Shown here in pieces: positions 48,102 through 58,865 of a DNA stretch of 64,000 bases. The DNA lies in assembly GCA_949357655.1 (NCBI GenBank), contig CASHTG010000018.1:1488001-1552000 (forward strand), given 5' to 3'. Under the pieces are notes generated by a model that saw only the letters and a list, made by a program, of their open reading frames with translations, searched no databases and was not told where the DNA came from. Made by a program: the position numbers and the translations under genes. This DNA comes from Parascedosporium putredinis. Lineage: Eukaryota > Ascomycota > Sordariomycetes > Microascales > Microascaceae. The first letter of the stretch is position 1; each line of letters opens with the position of its first letter.

Positions 48102-51100
48102 ATGGATCCTCAGTCCCCCAAGCGGATGACCCGCTCCCGGGCCGCCAAAGTCACAGAGCCCACCACCACCACCACTACGAGGACGACCAAGATCGTCACC
48201 GCCGCGGCCAAGGCCAAGGCTGCCGCCAGCACCGCCACCAGCACAACCAAGTCCGCCTCGGCCAAGAGGAAAACGCGAGCCGACGACAACGACCACGACG
48301 ACGACCCGGAGGCGTCCGCCGCCCCGCAAAGACAGCGCGCCCCCGCGGCCGACCCAGGAAGGCCGCCGACGTCGACGCTCCCGTCGAGTCCAAGGCCCCC
48401 GCCCTCAGCACAGCCGCCCGTGCCACAAGGACCCGGGCGAGAAAGGCCCCGAGCCAGCCGAGGCTGCTGCGGAGGAACCCGCCAAACCCAAGAGAGGCCG
48501 GCCCAAGAAGATTGTTGCCGAGGAGCAGGCGGTAGAGTCTAAATCGGAGCCGGCCAAGACGACGCGCTCCCGCGCCGGCTCGACGGCCACAAAGGCTACG
48601 ACCAAGAAGACTGTGACGTTCCAGGAGCCCGAGAAGGAGAACATTGATCCCGGCACATCGGCCAAGCCCAAGGCGGATACAAAGCCCGCCGCCGGCCTTC
48701 GTGGCCGCCCCGTGAGGAAGACGAGTACCACGACCACGGTGGCCACGAACCCTGCTTCCGCGACTGCCGCCAGAGCCACCCGCAGCGTTCGGGTGGCGAA
48801 ACCCGTGCCCAAGGCGGGCGAGAAGCTCCCTCTGAGTCCTAGAAAGATTACCCAGCTCGTGGCTCCTCTCGACTACCCCTCGGAAGACGAACTGGCTGGT
48901 CCCATTGAAAAGACGCCGCTCCGCAAGAACCCTGTCCGGCCTCCGCCTTCTAGTGCCTTGGTAAAGAGTAAGAAGCTGGAGCTCGCCGCGGAGGAGCACA
49001 CGCTCGCCATCAACAATGTTTCCACTGCTTCGGACGAGTCCGAGCCCACCCTCACCATGGCTCTCGTTAGCCCTGCCAAACGGCCCCCTCCCTCACCGTT
49101 CAAGGACTCCATGAAATCTCCCGCGAAGCGGTCCGAGGCCCTCCAGCTCGCATCCTCCTCGAGCGCCCAGCCAGGTGGCAAGTCGACCGGCGCCACGCCC
49201 TTCAAGGCATCGCTTCTCCAGTCGCCCGCTAAGCGCCCGCCTCCCTCGGCCCTAAAGGCCATGTCCTCGTCCACCCTGGCCCGGTCCGAGTCGCACGGAG
49301 CGTCTACTCCTTCGTTTAAGAGCTCTCTTCTCCAGTCTCCCGCAAAGCGGGGTCCCATGTCGGCCATGAAGCTCCCTTCTGCGAAGCGTGACGGTCTCTC
49401 CCGAACTCCGGCTACCCGACCCACTATTCTTTCGACACCGGGCCACATTCCCTCGAACGCGAAGCCGTCTGATCTGCTCATGGACGATGATGAGTCCGAC
49501 ATGTCGCCCCAGGGTGTTCAACGTAACCTGTTTGCTCAGCCGCCCCCGAGCCTCAAGTTTCCCGGCCGCCTCTCCGCGGTCTTGCCCCGTGACGCGAATC
49601 CTGGCCTTGACACCGAGATGGCGACTCTTGACGAGATGACCGAAGATGACATCTCTCTGATCGCCAGCCCCGCGGCGAAGCCTTCTGTCGCTGAGTCTGG
49701 GTTGGAGGCCGAACCTATTAGTGACGATGCCTACGACTCGGACGGTACCATTGTCGACGACGACCACGAGATGTCGGATGCAGTTGGGCCCGCGGAGGAA
49801 TCGGAGCTCGAAGCCGAGCAAGAGAATATGCCATTGAGCCCCACCGGAACTACCACGCCCCCAACTCGCCTCCCAAATCCCTGTACGGATTCAGCCTACG
49901 CCACAAGGACCTCGACCCGTTCCAGGGTCTCGACGACGAATCCGAAGACGAGCTCACCTCGAGCATCCAGCGCAAGAAACCCTCCCGAAGCCCCGTTCGC
50001 CAGATCAACACCCCCGCCGCCGGGTCCCGACGCAAGTCGCTGGCCCCCTCGATCAACCCGATCGGCTTCACGCCTCTTGCCGCCAAATTCAACGCCTGGT
50101 CCACTACGAGCCCCTCCAAGTCGGCCTCGTCTTCCAGCAGCCGCGCCAGCATGGAGAAGCCCACCTTTTTCGACGACGAGATGTGCGTGCGAGACGACGA
50201 GGACGTCGAGGCCGTCATCGAGGCCGCCATTGATGCCGAGATTGCTGCCCTGATTGAGCCCGTGTTTGAGGACGTCCCCATCACCGACGAGGACATGGCG
50301 CTCGTCGCCGAGGCCCAAGAAATGTCCCTGATGGAGCCCCAGCAGATTGAGGACATCCTCGACGGCCAGTACCAAGATGACTCGCTTTCCGAAGACAGCC
50401 AGGATTACGGCGATGAGAACCAGGTCCCCATCGACCCCGCTCTCCTCGAGGCCCAGCGAGAAATGACCACGGTGATCCCTCCCCAGACCCCGGCCCGCGT
50501 CACCGCCCGCGAGTTCAGCACCGTTTCCAAGGTGCCCCTCAAGCCGGCGGACGACTCGACCCCCGCCGCGATCAAGAAGAGGCGCCACAGCGTTTCGCGC
50601 CTCCCTGTCCAGCGCCCCACCGGCGTCAAGAGGAGCGCCTCTGTGATTTCCTACACGCCCACGAAGAAGGACCAGGTCGGCGCAGGCATGAACTCGTTGC
50701 TCGACGACGCCGACATTTGGTCCACCCTCGGAACGCCTCCCCGCAGCCCCCACAAGCACCTCGACGCTGCCCTCCTCCGCGGCGCCGTTGTCTACGTTGA
50801 CGTGCACACGAGCGAGGGGCGGACGCCAGCGGCATCTTTGTCGAGCTTCTCACTCAAATGGGCGCTCGCTGCGTCAAGACGTGGAACTGGAACCCCAATG
50901 AGTCCTCTAGGATCGGCATCACCCACGTCGTGTACAAGGACGGCAGCAAGAGAACCCTCGAGAGGGTTCGCGACAGCAACGGCGTCGTGCAGTGTGTGGG
51001 TGTTACCTGGGTGCTTGAGTAAGTTGAAACCCCCTTCGCGGAAGGACTCTCAGATGAATCCACTAGACAAGGACCACCACTAACTCTCTTTTTCTTTCTT

Positions 51101-51703
51101 TCTTCAGTTGCGAGCGAGACAACAAGTGGCTTGATGAGGCACCCTACAACGTCGATACGAGCCTAGTCCCCCGCGGCGGTGGTCGCCGCAGGAAGTCGAT
51201 GGAGCCCAAGGCCCTCGCCAACCTGAATGGCACCCTCATTAGCAGCCCCACCAAGCAGAGCCGCGAGTCCCAGGCGCCGCCCACCACTCCACTTCCTAAC
51301 CGCCGCGCCAGCACCGTCTGGATGCGAACACCACCTGAGCAGCTCGCTGCCCCCGAGGACTTTGACGCCGAGTATGACGATGAGGACGACGAAGACTGGC
51401 GCCACCTGGCCATGCTGACACCCGTCCCCAAGACGCCAGCACCCGAGGCTATCGCGCGCTACGTCGAGAATCTCACCCCGACACCCCCACCGAGGCTGGT
51501 GATTCGCCTGCGGACCGGGATCTGCTCATGAGGACTTGCCCGCCCAAGAAGACGCTTTCTTCCAACGCCTACACGGAGCTGGGCCAAGGCATGTTTAGCC
51601 CGGAAAAGGACCCCATGTTATGATGCGCTTGATGGCGGCGAGGCGCAAGAGCCTTCAGTTTGCGCCCAAGATTGGAAGCCCGCTTTCCAAAGCCTGGAAC
51701 TGA
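48102..51703 (+). CDS. BRCT-domain nuclear protein with AT-hooks (microcephalin-like BRCT)
   Basis: A ~1170-residue protein expected in the nucleus; function not established. Exons 48102-51018 and 51108-51703. The N-terminal 200 residues are Ala/Thr/Lys-rich with two AT-hook cores, PRGRPRKAA and KRGRPKK. TVTFQEPEKENIDPG follows, then phospho-motif-rich disorder with repeated SPAKR units (LLQSPAKRPPPSALK, LLQSPAKRGPMSAMK, MKSPAKR). An acidic region (YQDDSLSEDSQDYGDEN) precedes one C-terminal BRCT domain near residues 896-990: RGAVVYVDVHTSEGADASG, MGARCVKTWNWNPN, ITHVVYKDGSKRTLERV, CVGVTWVLDCERDNKWLDE. It resembles BRCT1 of MCPH1 more than other BRCTs I know. Six single-base losses: 48322-48325, 48447-48450, 49858-49862, 50816-50819, 51484-51488 and near 51618-51620. 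Without the last, the frame stops at 51623; with it 27 more residues (MRLMAARRKSLQF...) follow. Confidence 0.8.
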
Positions 51704-52394
51704 AAGGAGAAGGGGTGATAGGAGAAGACGTGGTATGCACATGCGTGTGCGTGTGCGTGTGTGGACGTACGGGGAGTTTGCACTATGGGAGTTTCGTGAT
51801 GCTTTGGGTTTTTCCCCCTTTCTTTTACTACGTTTAATTCCCCTTCTCCATAGCCATCCGGTCCGCGTTTGCTTTATCGCCGCGACGGCATGTATGTCAA
51901 GGACGGCGGGGGTTGGAGGAGGGGAAACTTTGGGCGGGTATGATGTCGGGCATTTATTCTTTACTTTACGGCGTTTTGGCACGGGCAACCTAGGAACGGT
52001 TGGGGACACACTGGGTCGTTTGGGTCCTGGATAAGAGCCAGTGCTAGATTGTATTCACTCGTTTTTCGTATGCATCAAGACTGCGAATTATTTCCGTCTT
52101 CTATCCCGTGACTGTGGTGTTTATATCTCCATCCCCCTTGTCTTTTTATATCATCGTGATCGTTAAGATGCAGTTTGTCGAGGCGAAGGTGGGAGGACTG
52201 AAGGTACCCGTCGGCTTAAATCTTGTTGAGATAGGCTTCGCTATAACTCTACACACTCTAGGTGGGTTATGAGGTCGCGGGTAGTCCTAATCACTGGGTG
52301 AAGAAAGAGCGCGGCCAACATTCTTTTCAACGTCCCGCAAACGTCTTGTTCGAGATTCGCCCCTCTATTCTTTCGATCAAGCCCTATCGGTCAT
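51704..52394. other. Convergent 3' region, BRCT gene / HYPK
   Basis: 691 bases between opposing stop codons. Contains a TG/CG-type simple repeat at 51741-51763 just after the BRCT gene. No gene. Confidence 0.55.
51741..51763. repeat. GTGTGC/GT simple repeat
   Basis: ATGCGTGTGCGTGTGCGTGT followed by GTG: alternating purine-pyrimidine repeat in the presumed 3' UTR of the BRCT gene. Confidence 0.8.
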
Positions 52395-52918
52395 TTATAC
52401 CCTGACTTGAATGTGAGCCTTCATGGCCTCGATGGCATCGCCGTCATGCGCCTTGAGCAGGTCTAGCGCCTTTGCCTTGGGTAGGTCAAGTTCCTCAACC
52501 TAGAAACGAAGTGGATTAGCGTTAGTCGCATATATAGTAAACTCTTGTTCGAGAGAAAATTGACGGCAAAGAAAAGAAGAGAGCAAGTCACATAAGGCGA
52601 AGAAGAAAACAAAGCGGAAGAGGAGATAAGCCGTCGTACCAATAGAGTCACGTCAGCTTGGTCAACCTTGACGTTCTTGGTCCTGGCGGGTAAGCCCTTG
52701 GCGGCAGCGCCTAAGCCGGCACCGGAGGCGGCACCGCCGAGAGTCTTCATGGCAGCGCTGACGGCATCTTGGTCAACATTGCTGGCGGCGGCGGAGGACT
52801 CGTCGCGCGCATCGAGGTTGGCGAGGGCAGTGGCGGCCTTGCGGTCTTCGGCAGACTTGGCGACCGGGGTCTCGTCCTCGGCGTCGGGGTTCTGGGCGTT
52901 CTGGGCGTTGTTGGACAT
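52395..52918 (-). CDS. HYPK-like UBA protein, NatA-associated
   Basis: HYPK binds the N-terminal acetyltransferase NatA near the ribosome exit tunnel and modulates it; its C-terminal UBA-like domain is shared with the NAC alpha chain. Exons (minus) 52640-52918 and 52395-52499, 384 bases in all with no frame break, giving 127 residues. The N-terminal two-thirds is acidic/Ala-rich and disordered: MSNNAQNAQNPDAEDETP, then AEDRKAATALANLDARDE. A Gly/Ala stretch leads to the basic linker RTKNVKVDQADVTLLV and, after the intron, EELDLPKAKALDLLKAHDGD followed by AIEAMKAHIQ, the NACA/HYPK-type UBA fold. It is the only recognised gene here without a homopolymer break, and also the shortest. Divergent from DAHP synthase. 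Confidence 0.87.
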
Positions 52919-53961
52919 TGTATGCGTGTGTTGAAAGGGTTCGCGCGGCTGGCGAGGGAGGAAAAGGTTGGGGAGGGTTCGAGGTGAGGTGAGTGTTGAC
53001 GATGTTTCTTTGGCGTGCGTGCTCCTCAGACGTTGCGGGACTTGGATTTCGAGGTGAGGCTCAGAGCTAGGTTCGAGAATGGGGCGGGCTTGGCGGTGGC
53101 TGGTGGGGTGGATTGGATCGGCACAACTTTTTTCGATAGCCCCGCCATGACGGGAGAGAGGAACTTGGACCGCATAAAGGCAACCGAAGAGCTCCCCGCC
53201 CCCACCACAGGTAATCGTGGTCAGGGTAGGAATTCTTACAGGCCAGAGACTCTTTTTATCCGTTGTACTTAGCATATGATTATCCCATTGTTGGCAAAGT
53301 AGAGAGAAACCCTTAGGTGAGCAACACAGCTCTTCTTCTTTCACTCATCTCTAAAGCCTAGAGGCAGGCAAGTTTTGATCAAAGTCTCAGCTTCCGGCCA
53401 TTGCTTGCTTCCTACCCCACGATCTCGAAAGGCTTTTTCCATGAGCATTGCTCTTTCCTGGGGTCTATTCAAAGCCAATTGGCCAATTGCGCCTTCCACA
53501 GCCAGAAAACTGAGGAAAGTTCAGGGTTCCGTCCTGGAAGGTGCCTGCCCCCACATTCCCAAGCTCGGGTCTTTCCATTTCATCGGTTAGTGGCGCTTTA
53601 ATAAACCTCCAGAGTCCGGCCACTCCTTGCTTTCTACCCTCGTCCTCGTCGTCTTTCTTCTCAACTTAAAATCCTATAACAATAATCCTAGAAATCTGCC
53701 TCATTTCCTCCTGTTTCTGTGTTCGGCGTATACATCTTATGCACTCGATATCCCTAGAAACGCATCCTTTTACCTCGTCTGCAGTCTCATCTTGCTCCCT
53801 ATAGTCACTCAATCACTCTAGCCCCTTCTCCCCTAGGAGTTACCTACTCAACCTTGAACGCTTCTTAACCGTCTTCTGACTCACCTACTCATTTGATTTT
53901 TTCCCCTCCTCCAGCTTCCAACCCATTAACTCACGGCCACGCTTCAGCATCTTCCTCTAAT
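52919..53961. promoter_or_regulatory. Shared divergent promoter region, HYPK / DAHP synthase
   Basis: 1043 bases between start codons pointing apart. CT-rich from 53600 to 53940 ahead of DAHP synthase, including a perfect TGACTCA element (annotated separately). No gene seen. Confidence 0.55.
53877..53883. promoter_or_regulatory. TGACTCA element (Gcn4/CPC1/CpcA-type site)
   Basis: Perfect consensus for the bZIP activator of amino-acid biosynthesis (Gcn4 in yeast, CPC1/CpcA in moulds), starting 85 bases before the DAHP synthase ATG. The target gene opens the aromatic amino-acid pathway, so cross-pathway control is a fitting inference. Confidence 0.6.
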
Positions 53962-55474
53962 ATGGCCTCGCAAATCAATCCAAACGCTCCTGACTGGAAG
54001 CCGGACTCCTGGCGCTCCAAGCCCATCAAACATGCCCCGGAATACCCCTCCCAGGAAGCTCTCACCGCTGCCACCTCTAAGCTCGCCCGCCTACCCCCAT
54101 CGTCCACCCTCGTGAGATCGTTTCGCTCAAGAACCACCTCCGCGATGTAGCACAGGGAAAAGCCTTTCTTCTGCAAGGAGGCGACTGCGCTGAGCTTTTC
54201 GACTACTGCGAACAGTCTGCGATCGAGTCTAAAATCAAGCTGCTGTTGCAAATGAGCTTGGTACTAATTTGGGGTGCCGACAAACGCGTCGTCAGAATCG
54301 GCCGCATGGCCGGCCAATATGCTAAGCCGAGGAGTAGCCCGACGGAGATAGTAGATGGACAAGAGGTTCCAAGCTTCAAGGGCGATATCATCAATGGCTT
54401 CGCTCTTGATCAGCGGCAGATTGATGCTGGGAGACTTGTCGAGTAAGTCAATTCTTCGTGGCCCATGTCTTTTGTTTGTCTGGAGTGTGTATTCACTAAC
54501 ACGCTACCTCTCACTACACTAGAGCTTACCACCACTCGTCGGCGACACACAACTACATCCGTGCCTCCCTCTCGTCCGGCATCGCGGATCTCCACCGTCC
54601 TCTTGACTGGGGTCTTGGCCACGTGCGCGATCCGACCCTCCGTGCTAAGTACTCGGAGGCCGTTCACTCCATCACTGATATGCTTCGGTTCCTCCATACC
54701 ATTGGTGCTAACCGCACCGACAAACTCGACACAGTTGACCTCTTTACCAGCCATGAAGGCCTTGTCCTCGAATATGAGCAGAACCTCACCCGGCTCCTCG
54801 AGCGTCCTCGCATCACCTCCAACTCTGGATGTAGCCAACCTGAAGGCGTGAACCCTGAACAGCCGGTCAAGGAATATTACAACACGTCCGCTCACTTCCT
54901 CTGGATCGGAGACAGGACCCGCCAAATTGACGGCGCGCATGTTGAATTCTTCCGCGGAATTGCTAACCCGATAGGCATCAAGGTGGGCCCTACAACCCCT
55001 GCCGCCGACCTTCTCGCCCTCCTTCGCACTTTGAACCCTTCTGCCGAGCCCGGTAAAATCACCCTCATCACCCGCTACGGAGCTTCTCGTGTGCGAGACC
55101 TGCTTCCCCACCATATCCGCACCGTGGAGTCGAGCGAGTACCGTCGCTGCGTTGTATGGCAGTGCGATCCCATGCACGGAAACACCATGTCCACTCCCTC
55201 TGGCCTAAAGACCCGTCAGTTCAGCGACATCTTTACGGAACTACGTGAAACTCTTGCTATTCACAGACAGGAGGGAAGCTACCTAGGCGGCGTGCACTTG
55301 GAACTTACCGGCGACGCCGTCACCGAGTGTCTTGGCGGCGGGCAGGATCTGGACGAGGATGCCTTGAGCACCAACTATACCAGTTTCTGTGACCCCAGGC
55401 TCAACGAGAAGCAGGCTCTCGAGCTGGCTTTCCTAATTGCAGAGCATTACAGACAGGAGAGGAGGCCTCTCTAA
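53962..55474 (+). CDS. Class-II (plant-type) 3-deoxy-7-phosphoheptulonate synthase
   Basis: Condenses phosphoenolpyruvate with erythrose 4-phosphate to DAHP, the first step of the shikimate pathway. Exons 53962-54442 and 54523-55474. The start MASQINPNAPDWKPDSWRSK leads to LPPIVHPREIVSLK, QGGDCAELFDYC and LIWGADKRVVRIGRMAGQYA, then KPRSSP, INGFALDQR and AYHHSSATHNYIR. The metal- and substrate-binding blocks are SHEGLVLEYEQ, HFLWIGDRTRQ, IANPIGIKVGP, CDPMHGNT, GVHLELTGDAVTEC and the end CDPRLNEKQALELAFLIAE. 477 residues, the usual fungal size. One C is missing from the run at 54094-54098 (LARLPPIVHP). Many moulds carry this class beside Aro3/Aro4-type enzymes. A Gcn4/CPC1-type element lies just upstream. 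Confidence 0.96.
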
Positions 55475-55985
55475 GTCGGAGGCTAGGGGGAATGCACGCA
55501 AGGATATGGTTATTCGGGTCAAGGAGAGAAAGAAAAACAGGCACCGAAGACCGAATCGTGACGATTGGGGACAAAAGTAGTGCTATTGAAACGGTTGCGT
55601 AGTCTGGAATATTAATGGGAGGGTAACTGAACAGGGAACAGTACAAATGGCCTTAAAATGAAGGGTGTGGTTGTAAATATGTGGGTGGTTACTCTGGGAA
55701 AATGCGAATGGTTGTCACTGAGTAAGAAGAGTACAGAAAAATAGAATGTGCACTTTTGTAATTCAATGTAGGCAAGGTCATGGGGCATCGTTTCATTCCA
55801 TTTCATTTTCCTTCCCAAGGCTTTTAAAAAGCCATATCAGTTATGCACTGGTTTCATCTCTCAATACTTCTCATATCGTGATGGGGCAGGTTCCCTTTCC
55901 CAAGGAGCCTTTAGAACTTGCTCCTGGCCTCCCTACTGTGATACCTTTCGGTCACCTCGACATCCCCTTGTCGTTTCGGCCAATT
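55475..55985. other. Convergent 3' region, DAHP synthase / epimerase
   Basis: 511 bases between opposing stop codons; nothing beyond presumed 3' UTRs. Confidence 0.5.
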
Positions 55986-57049
55986 TCAGTTGGCAGAGAG
56001 GGTCTGGCCACCCTCAAAGACATCGCCCTTCTCAAGCTTGGTCCATGACCTGACGATTCCTGCCTCGACACAGATCATGGTCTTCCATCCATCCTTGGGC
56101 TCGAAATCGCCCATGCCGGCGGCCTTTTCGGTCCAGGGTTCCAGACAACCACGTCGGGGAGGTTATCGCGGACGAGGGAGACGGTAGACTTTCCTGACTC
56201 GACGACGCGGACAGCGTCCTTGGGGCTAGTTTCGGGGTTATAGACGCGGTCAGTCTCTCCAGTAATCTTGATGGCGCCAGACTGAGTCTTGGTCTTAGGG
56301 CCGTCGACCTTGTCGAGGAAAGAGCTGTTCTCGAGGCCTACAACCTCGGTAGAAGCAATATCCTAAAGGAATGAAACGAGCGAGGAACGCCGCGTTAGTA
56401 AAGCATTGCCCTTGGTAACTGACACCCCAGAGGACACAGCAAGAAGGAATAAGGAATAGGAAACGTACGCTGATCCTGAGGTAGGTGTGAAGGAGAGCCT
56501 GGAATTCAAATGCCTCCTCGCCCTCGTTGCTGACGACGAGAGTGGTAGTAAGGTTGCCGGGGCTGAGGGTGACGCTGTAGACGAGACCAAAGGAGTACCC
56601 CCACTTGGCCTTCCAGTCATCGCCAAGGGTGCCGGAGCTGAGGCCAAAATCAAGCTTCACAGAGCCATCGGAAGAGCTAGAGCCCTCGGTGCTCTCGCTG
56701 GTGCTCTTGCCAAGGAAATCCCACTTGGCGTTACGGGCGAAGCCGTGCTGGGGAAGGGACGAGGTAGCGGCGTGGTCGGGGACAGAGCCGAAGACTGGGA
56801 AGACAAGGGGATGCCACCGCGGACGGGCTTAGAGCCGTCGAGCTTGGCGGCATCCGAAACCCAGAGCTTCTCAGCACCAGAGGCGTCCTTCCAGCTGATC
56901 ACGGTGGCACCGTGGAGGAGAACCTCGACCGAGTCGCCGGTAGGAAGGACGGCCGAGACGCGCTCGTTGTTGTGAGAGGTGGTGACCTGGGCCTGAGGAG
57001 GGAGGCCAGGGGTGGAGGCAAGAGCCGCAGGCTTATTGGGGCGATCCAT
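55986..57049 (-). CDS. Glucose-6-phosphate 1-epimerase (YMR099C type)
   Basis: Interconverts alpha and beta anomers of hexose 6-phosphates; cytosolic, galactose-mutarotase fold. Exons (minus) 56469-57049 and 55986-56362. Start MDRPNKPAALASTPGLPP, then VEVLLHGATVISWK, EKLWVSDAAKLDGSKPVRGG and IPLVFPVFG, QHGFARNAKWDFLG with the substrate His/Arg, FQALLHTYLRI, DRVYNPETS, VVVWNPWTEKAAGMGDF, and WKTMICVEAG with the catalytic Glu region. It ends GGQTLSAN. Two single-base losses, 56807-56810 (C run) and 56135 (NPWTEK needs one T). With them 958+2 bases gives 319 residues, as expected for the family. Confidence 0.95.
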
Positions 57050-58865
57050 TGTGGTGGGTGGTGTTTCTGGTTTCTAGTGTCTAGCGGGATCGATAGATCG
57101 GGAGCTGGGAGCTGCAAGATCCGTGTGAGGGGTTGCTAATGTTGAGCACAACAGGTTAAAATCAGAGATTAATTTTTGAAGAGGGTCGTGCGCCTGTAGA
57201 GGTGAAGGCTCCAAGATAGAATCAAGAAGAGGAAGGAGCTAGGTATGCTATGATAAAAAGGCAGGAGGTGGGGGTAGGTGAGGGACAGGAGCGGATCGTG
57301 ACACACAGATTAGATAGAAAACGGATGAACAAGCAGAAAGGCGGGGCTCAATATGGGAAGATGGTGTGGGTAGGTAGAGGTGAGGCTTGAAGTGGGACTT
57401 GTAAACATGCAGGAGAAGAGGGAAAAAGCTGATTTACATGGAATAGGGAGGACCAACAGGCTGTTTGGCCTTGATCAGGATATATCAAAGACTTACCAGT
57501 ATAGTTCAGATAGAAGGTCTCACAAGAAAGAGAGAAAAAGAGGATAGAACACAAAGGAGCTAGCTGATGGAATGAGTTCGCAGAGGAGAAAGAAGAAAAA
57601 GGAAGGGTGAGGTAGTTTGAAAAGAGAAATGTCACGACAGGTTTAGGAAAGGAAGAGAGACCACGTCAAAGCACGTTTGGGAAGACCTGAACCCAAGGGG
57701 AAGGAGAGATCCATTTGCGACTCGCGGCGGGCCATGTGGCTGCCGGATGCGGATGGAGGGGAGGGGTTGGCAGAGAACTCGAAGAAAAGGGAAGGGGCGA
57801 GGGGTAAACGAGAGAGAGCTGGCGAATGCACTTGGGAGGCACGGGCGTGGGCTATGGTGGGGCAGCCGCGATGGAGGGGGCGAGGCGAGGATAGGTCCAA
57901 CGACGGATTCGAATTCAATGGCTCGCGAAAAAAGATTGTGTCATGCAGAGGGAGGGGCAGCCCGAACCACGGAAATCGCCTGCCACTTACACTGCACCAC
58001 CATGCCGCCACATTGGGACTCCGAAAAAAAAAAAAGAGAAGAGAGGAAAAGAAAAAAAGAGCTCAACCTCCCGCATGGCTGGCTGGCTGGCGGGGGTTTC
58101 AACTCAATAGCTCGAGCTGGTCGCTACGCGAGTACCTGACTAGTCTCTAGCCGTCAAAGCTTGTACGGGAGAGATACCCATCCAGTACCCCGCCACTTGG
58201 CACCTACCCTCCCCTTTGGGGATGAGAACGTCTCATCCCGAAACACCACCTCGAAGGCACAGCACAAACTCCGCCCAGAGCTTATCGACGCCGTAACGCC
58301 AATGCTCTCAATATCGTTTCCCTTGGTGCGTGGGAAGTCGATCATAATTGTCCTGATCCTTCTTGGAAGCTTATCCAGTCAGCTGCTCAGACAGTGGGCG
58401 GGCAGGCAGCTATCCCACCTCGTATCGGTGTCAGTATCGTTGCATGGCAGTGGCAGAGAATACGATCAATGTAAGAGGAAGAGGGCATAAGAACTCTGGA
58501 GGCTTGAAAATGTATATATATACTGGTAGAGCTTGACTTGAGCATCAAGGCTCCCCAAACTAAACGTTAACCGCTAAAAGGCACCCCTCGAGGAGAAAGA
58601 GCAAATAACCTATCCGATTGCGCCGCCTAGACCCAATGACCCCATGATGCTCCGTTATATAAGATGCAGTTTGTGCAAGCAGAGAACTAATGAGAAAAAA
58701 GGAATGAAAAAGACAAAAAGACACGTCGGTGATAGTTCGTTTGTCGCCCAAAAGGATGCCTTATCCTCCAAACTGATCCTCCTCTCTTTTCCTAAGATGC
58801 CCTGCCTTCCTTCCTGCCAGCGCGAACGTAGAAATCCTACTTCGACTTTTGTTCCTCTGGAGCCC
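57050..58865. other. Intergenic, epimerase promoter and Rif1 3' side
   Basis: 1.8 kb between two minus-strand genes. Purine-rich on the plus strand at 57140-57720, i.e. a CT-rich leader for the epimerase. A-run at 58022-58033. No gene recognised. Confidence 0.5.

Noticed and set aside
48196..48999. 267-codon minus-strand open frame rich in Arg/Gly
   Set aside because: Antisense of the Ala/Lys/Thr-rich N-terminal part of the BRCT protein; composition follows from GC-rich coding DNA.
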